Shown piece after piece: positions 61,901-64,000 of a stretch of 64,000 nt of DNA. Under the pieces are notes generated by a model that was not told the origin of the DNA, ran no database searches, and saw only the letters and a list, made by a program, of their open reading frames with translations. Position 1 is the first letter of the stretch. Each line of letters opens with the position of its first letter. Origin of the DNA: an uncultured Verrucomicrobiota bacterium (GTDB lineage Bacteria > Verrucomicrobiota > Verrucomicrobiia > Limisphaerales > UBA9464); contig CAJAHH010000031.1 of NCBI GenBank assembly GCA_903939515.1, positions 1-64,000 of the forward strand. Reading direction: 5' to 3'. Made by a program: the position numbers and the translations under genes.

Positions 61901-62583
61901 CTCCGGTGCGCTCCGTGGCCGATGCCTCGTCCTGCCCGGTCGACGACCCCGCTTCGGCCGGTGCACTCGCTGGGGTTCGCGGCGGTTCCGCTGCAGGGGA
62001 CTCCGGGGACGGGTTTTCGCCATTCCCGCGCCGCCGCCTGGGTGCCGAAGAAACCCGGGACGCCATTCTGGAAGCCTGTGGTGATTTGGATTTGTCGGTC
62101 GGTGAAGGGCATCCATTTCCGTCGCCCACCCGATGGGGGTATACCCAGCACGGCCCGTATGCGGCATCGTACGATCACCACCGCCGCAGCGTCTACCTCA
62201 TGACCCAGCGCATCCAGCGGCATCCGTTTTTGGCGCTCTTTGACGGGGCCGATCCCAACGCCAGCACCGCGATCCGCCGCACCACGACCGTGCCTTCGCA
62301 GGCACTGTTTTTTCTTAACGACCCGATGGTGCATCGAGAGGCCGAGAACCTCGCCCGTTTAGCCCGGACTCACGAAACTGCGGAGTCGGCCCAGGCGGCC
62401 TGGGTATTTCGGCGAATTCTCCGCCGTTCTCCGGAAGCCGCTGAAAGGGCTGACCTCGCCGGATTTTTGGCCCAATACCGGAACGCTCTCAAATCACCGG
62501 CCTCGCCAGACGCCAGTGCCCAAGCCTTGTCTGCGTGGATCCGGGTCCTTCTCGGAAGCAATGAGTTCCTGACCGTGGATTAG
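58906..62583 (+). CDS. DUF1549/DUF1553 exported protein with internal LamG-like domains
   Basis: This exported protein of 1225 residues has DUF1549 after a short leader ([20 protein letters not shown], then [20 protein letters not shown]). It has a C-terminal DUF1553 domain ([60 protein letters not shown]). Between them lie two LamG-like regions, about 370-560 and 600-810, and a Gly/Ser-rich stretch inside DUF1553 (about 1010-1045). Such genes normally start with a c-heme domain (PSCyt1), which I do not see here. The DUF1501 gene follows 28 bp after. The start 58906 is tentative; ATG 58924 is also possible. Confidence 0.9.
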   Translation: [1225 protein letters not shown]

Positions 62584-62611
62584 CCCGAGGCCCTGTCCCC
62601 CTGATTTGCCA

Positions 62612-64000
62612 ATGAACCCTCACGCAGCCTTTGATCCCCGCCGTCGCGGCTTTTTGCGCTCCATGGTCGGTGGCTCCCTGATGTTCCCGGGCATTGTCGG
62701 AGACCTTCTGGCTCGAGAGGCGGGTCTTGGGAGTGCCAGCTCCGATCCGCTCATTCCCCGCGCGCCGCATTTCACCCCCAAGGCCAAGCGGGTGATCTTT
62801 CTCTACATGAGCGGCGGGGTTTCCCATGTCGATTCGTGGGATCCCAAGCCCCGGTTGTTCGCCGATGCCGGCAAGACGGTCACCGTGGATGAGTTTCAAG
62901 GGCGCAAAGGCAACTTCACCATGTACGCCAAGCGGCCTCAGTGGGATTTCGCCCGACATGGCCGCTGCGGCACCGAAGTGAGCGGTCTTTTTCCCCACAT
63001 GGCCGGCTGTGTGGATGATTTGTGCGTGATCCGGTCGATGACCTCCGACCACACCAACCACTACGAGGCCACCCTGGGCATCCACACCGGTTCGTTTACT
63101 TTTGCCCGCCCCAGCATCGGATCTTGGGTCAGCTATGGCTTGGGCACCGAGAACAGCAACTTGCCGTCCTTCGTGGTCATCGCGCCCAAGAGCCCGTATG
63201 CCGGAGGGCAAGTCTGGGCGAGTGATTTCTTGCCCGGGGCTCATCAGGGAACTTGGGTGGTGCCGGGTCAGGAGCCGGTGGCCAATTTGCGCAGGCGGTC
63301 CCCGTCCGAAGAACTTCAGGCCCTGGAGATGGCGGCCATGAGCCGCATGAATCTCCGACATAGTGCGGCTCGCTCCGCCGATCCCCTTCTGGCGGCCCGG
63401 ATGAAGTCCTTCGAGACGGCCTTCGGCATGCAAATGGAGTTGCCTGAACTCTTCGATTTGTCCCGCGAAAGCAACGCCACCCACGCTCTGTATGGCCTCG
63501 AACGGGGGAGCACCCGGGGTTTCGGTTGGCAGTGTCTGGTCGCCCGCAGACTGGCCGAACGCGGTGTGCGGTTTATCGAATTAATTGATTCCGGTTCCTC
63601 CGACAACTGGGATGCCCACGGTGACATGACTCTCCATAGCCCCTTGGCGGCCAATGTCGATCGACCCATAGCCGGGTTGCTCAACGACCTGCGTCAGCGC
63701 GGCATGCTCGAAGACACTCTAGTGGTCTGGACGAGCGAATTTGGCCGGACCCCCTTCAACGCCACGGCCGATCACCGGGGGCGCGAGCACCACCATTGGG
63801 TGTTTTCGTCGTGGATGGCCGGGGCTGGCGTGAAGGCCGGGACGGTTTATGGAGCCTCGGATGATCTGGGCATTCGGGTGGCCACCAACCGCGTCCATGT
63901 CCATGACTTCCACGCCACAATTCTCCATCTTCTAGGGTTCGACCATGAGCGGTTGACCCATCATCACAACGGTCGGGATTATCGCCTGACCGATGTGGCA
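62612..64000 (+). CDS. DUF1501 Tat-exported protein (cut by window end)
   Basis: At least 463 codons are seen, starting at ATG 62612 and running past the window end. The N terminus has a twin-arginine leader (DPRRRGFLRSMVGGSLMF). The body has the DUF1501 sulfatase-like pattern: KAKRVIFLYMSGGVSHVDSW, MTSDHTNHYEATLGIHTG, LERGSTRGFGWQCLVARRLA, RFIELIDSGSSDNWDAHGD and VVWTSEFGRTPFN. The partner is the DUF1549/DUF1553 gene upstream. Function is unknown; both are probably periplasmic or surface-bound. Only the 3' end is missing. Confidence 0.93.
   Translation, partial: MNPHAAFDPRRRGFLRSMVGGSLMFPGIVGDLLAREAGLGSASSDPLIPRAPHFTPKAKRVIFLYMSGGVSHVDSWDPKPRLFADAGKTVTVDEFQGRKGNFTMYAKRPQWDFARHGRCGTEVSGLFPHMAGCVDDLCVIRSMTSDHTNHYEATLGIHTGSFTFARPSIGSWVSYGLGTENSNLPSFVVIAPKSPYAGGQVWASDFLPGAHQGTWVVPGQEPVANLRRRSPSEELQALEMAAMSRMNLRHSAARSADPLLAARMKSFETAFGMQMELPELFDLSRESNATHALYGLERGSTRGFGWQCLVARRLAERGVRFIELIDSGSSDNWDAHGDMTLHSPLAANVDRPIAGLLNDLRQRGMLEDTLVVWTSEFGRTPFNATADHRGREHHHWVFSSWMAGAGVKAGTVYGASDDLGIRVATNRVHVHDFHATILHLLGFDHERLTHHHNGRDYRLTDVA

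Overview
The window looks like chromosomal DNA of a GC-rich member of the Verrucomicrobiota, probably the Pedosphaera/Limisphaera-like branch. This placement is inference from gene content: paired DUF1592/DUF1552 and DUF1549-DUF1553/DUF1501 genes, a prepilin-like protein with N-terminal methylation motif and C-terminal DG motif, secreted PQQ-type and YVTN-type propellers, a heme-binding HEAT protein, and many secreted proteins with Tat-like or Sec leaders. There is no rRNA operon, CRISPR array, phage or intact insertion sequence. One tRNA gene, tRNA-Lys(CTT), lies at 4111-4185.

Layout. 1-490: a 160-bp tandem palindromic repeat. 495-2491 (minus): slyX, a DUF2007 protein and a REC-PAS-SpoIIE phosphatase, likely one operon. 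2551-13000: mostly housekeeping and envelope genes (secreted cadherin-like protein, tRNA-Lys, ABC-F ATPase, M42 peptidase, GT2 dolichol-phosphate-mannose-synthase-like enzyme, glycosylasparaginase, heme-binding protein, acylphosphatase, metallophosphoesterase, GT9 heptosyltransferase). 12965-16845: thiH, a DUF3445 oxygenase and a membrane acyltransferase. 16890-22524: the DUF1592/DUF1552 pair. 22528-28480: repeat cluster, HAD phosphatase, PQQ protein, mutL, a small unknown gene and another repeat. 28540-30990: a decayed type I restriction-modification locus (truncated hsdR, intact DUF3800 gene, nonsense-ridden hsdM), followed by fragments of a phoD-like and a corC/hlyC-like gene. 30995-35764: giant PQQ protein and PhoD phosphatase. 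35901-41863: nucleotidyltransferase pair, aldo/keto reductase, SRAP protein, phoB-phoR and an M19 dipeptidase. 41919-42350: inverted repeat copies. 42409-51617: RND permease, class C serine hydrolase, prepilin-like protein, PI-PLC-like esterase, dxr and a TolC-like protein. 51685-64000: secreted LamG-like protein, propeller-phosphoesterase, zinc-ribbon membrane protein, c-heme protein, HAD and Gfo/Idh genes, and the DUF1549-DUF1553/DUF1501 pair, cut by the window end.

The most unusual features are non-coding. A family of about 130-bp palindromic elements occurs nine times (14.2, 22.5-23.1, 28.3 and 41.9-42.3 kb). Some copies are coupled to a second 37-bp motif that is identical at two loci 19 kb apart. 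Copies abut stop codons, and two copies extend the apparent thiH reading frame. The second notable area is 28.5-31.0 kb, where a restriction locus has decayed and unrelated gene ends have been joined. No complete, clearly novel multi-gene system was identified. The best candidates for new biology are the palindromic element family and the overlapping small-ORF/nucleotidyltransferase pair at 35901-36846.
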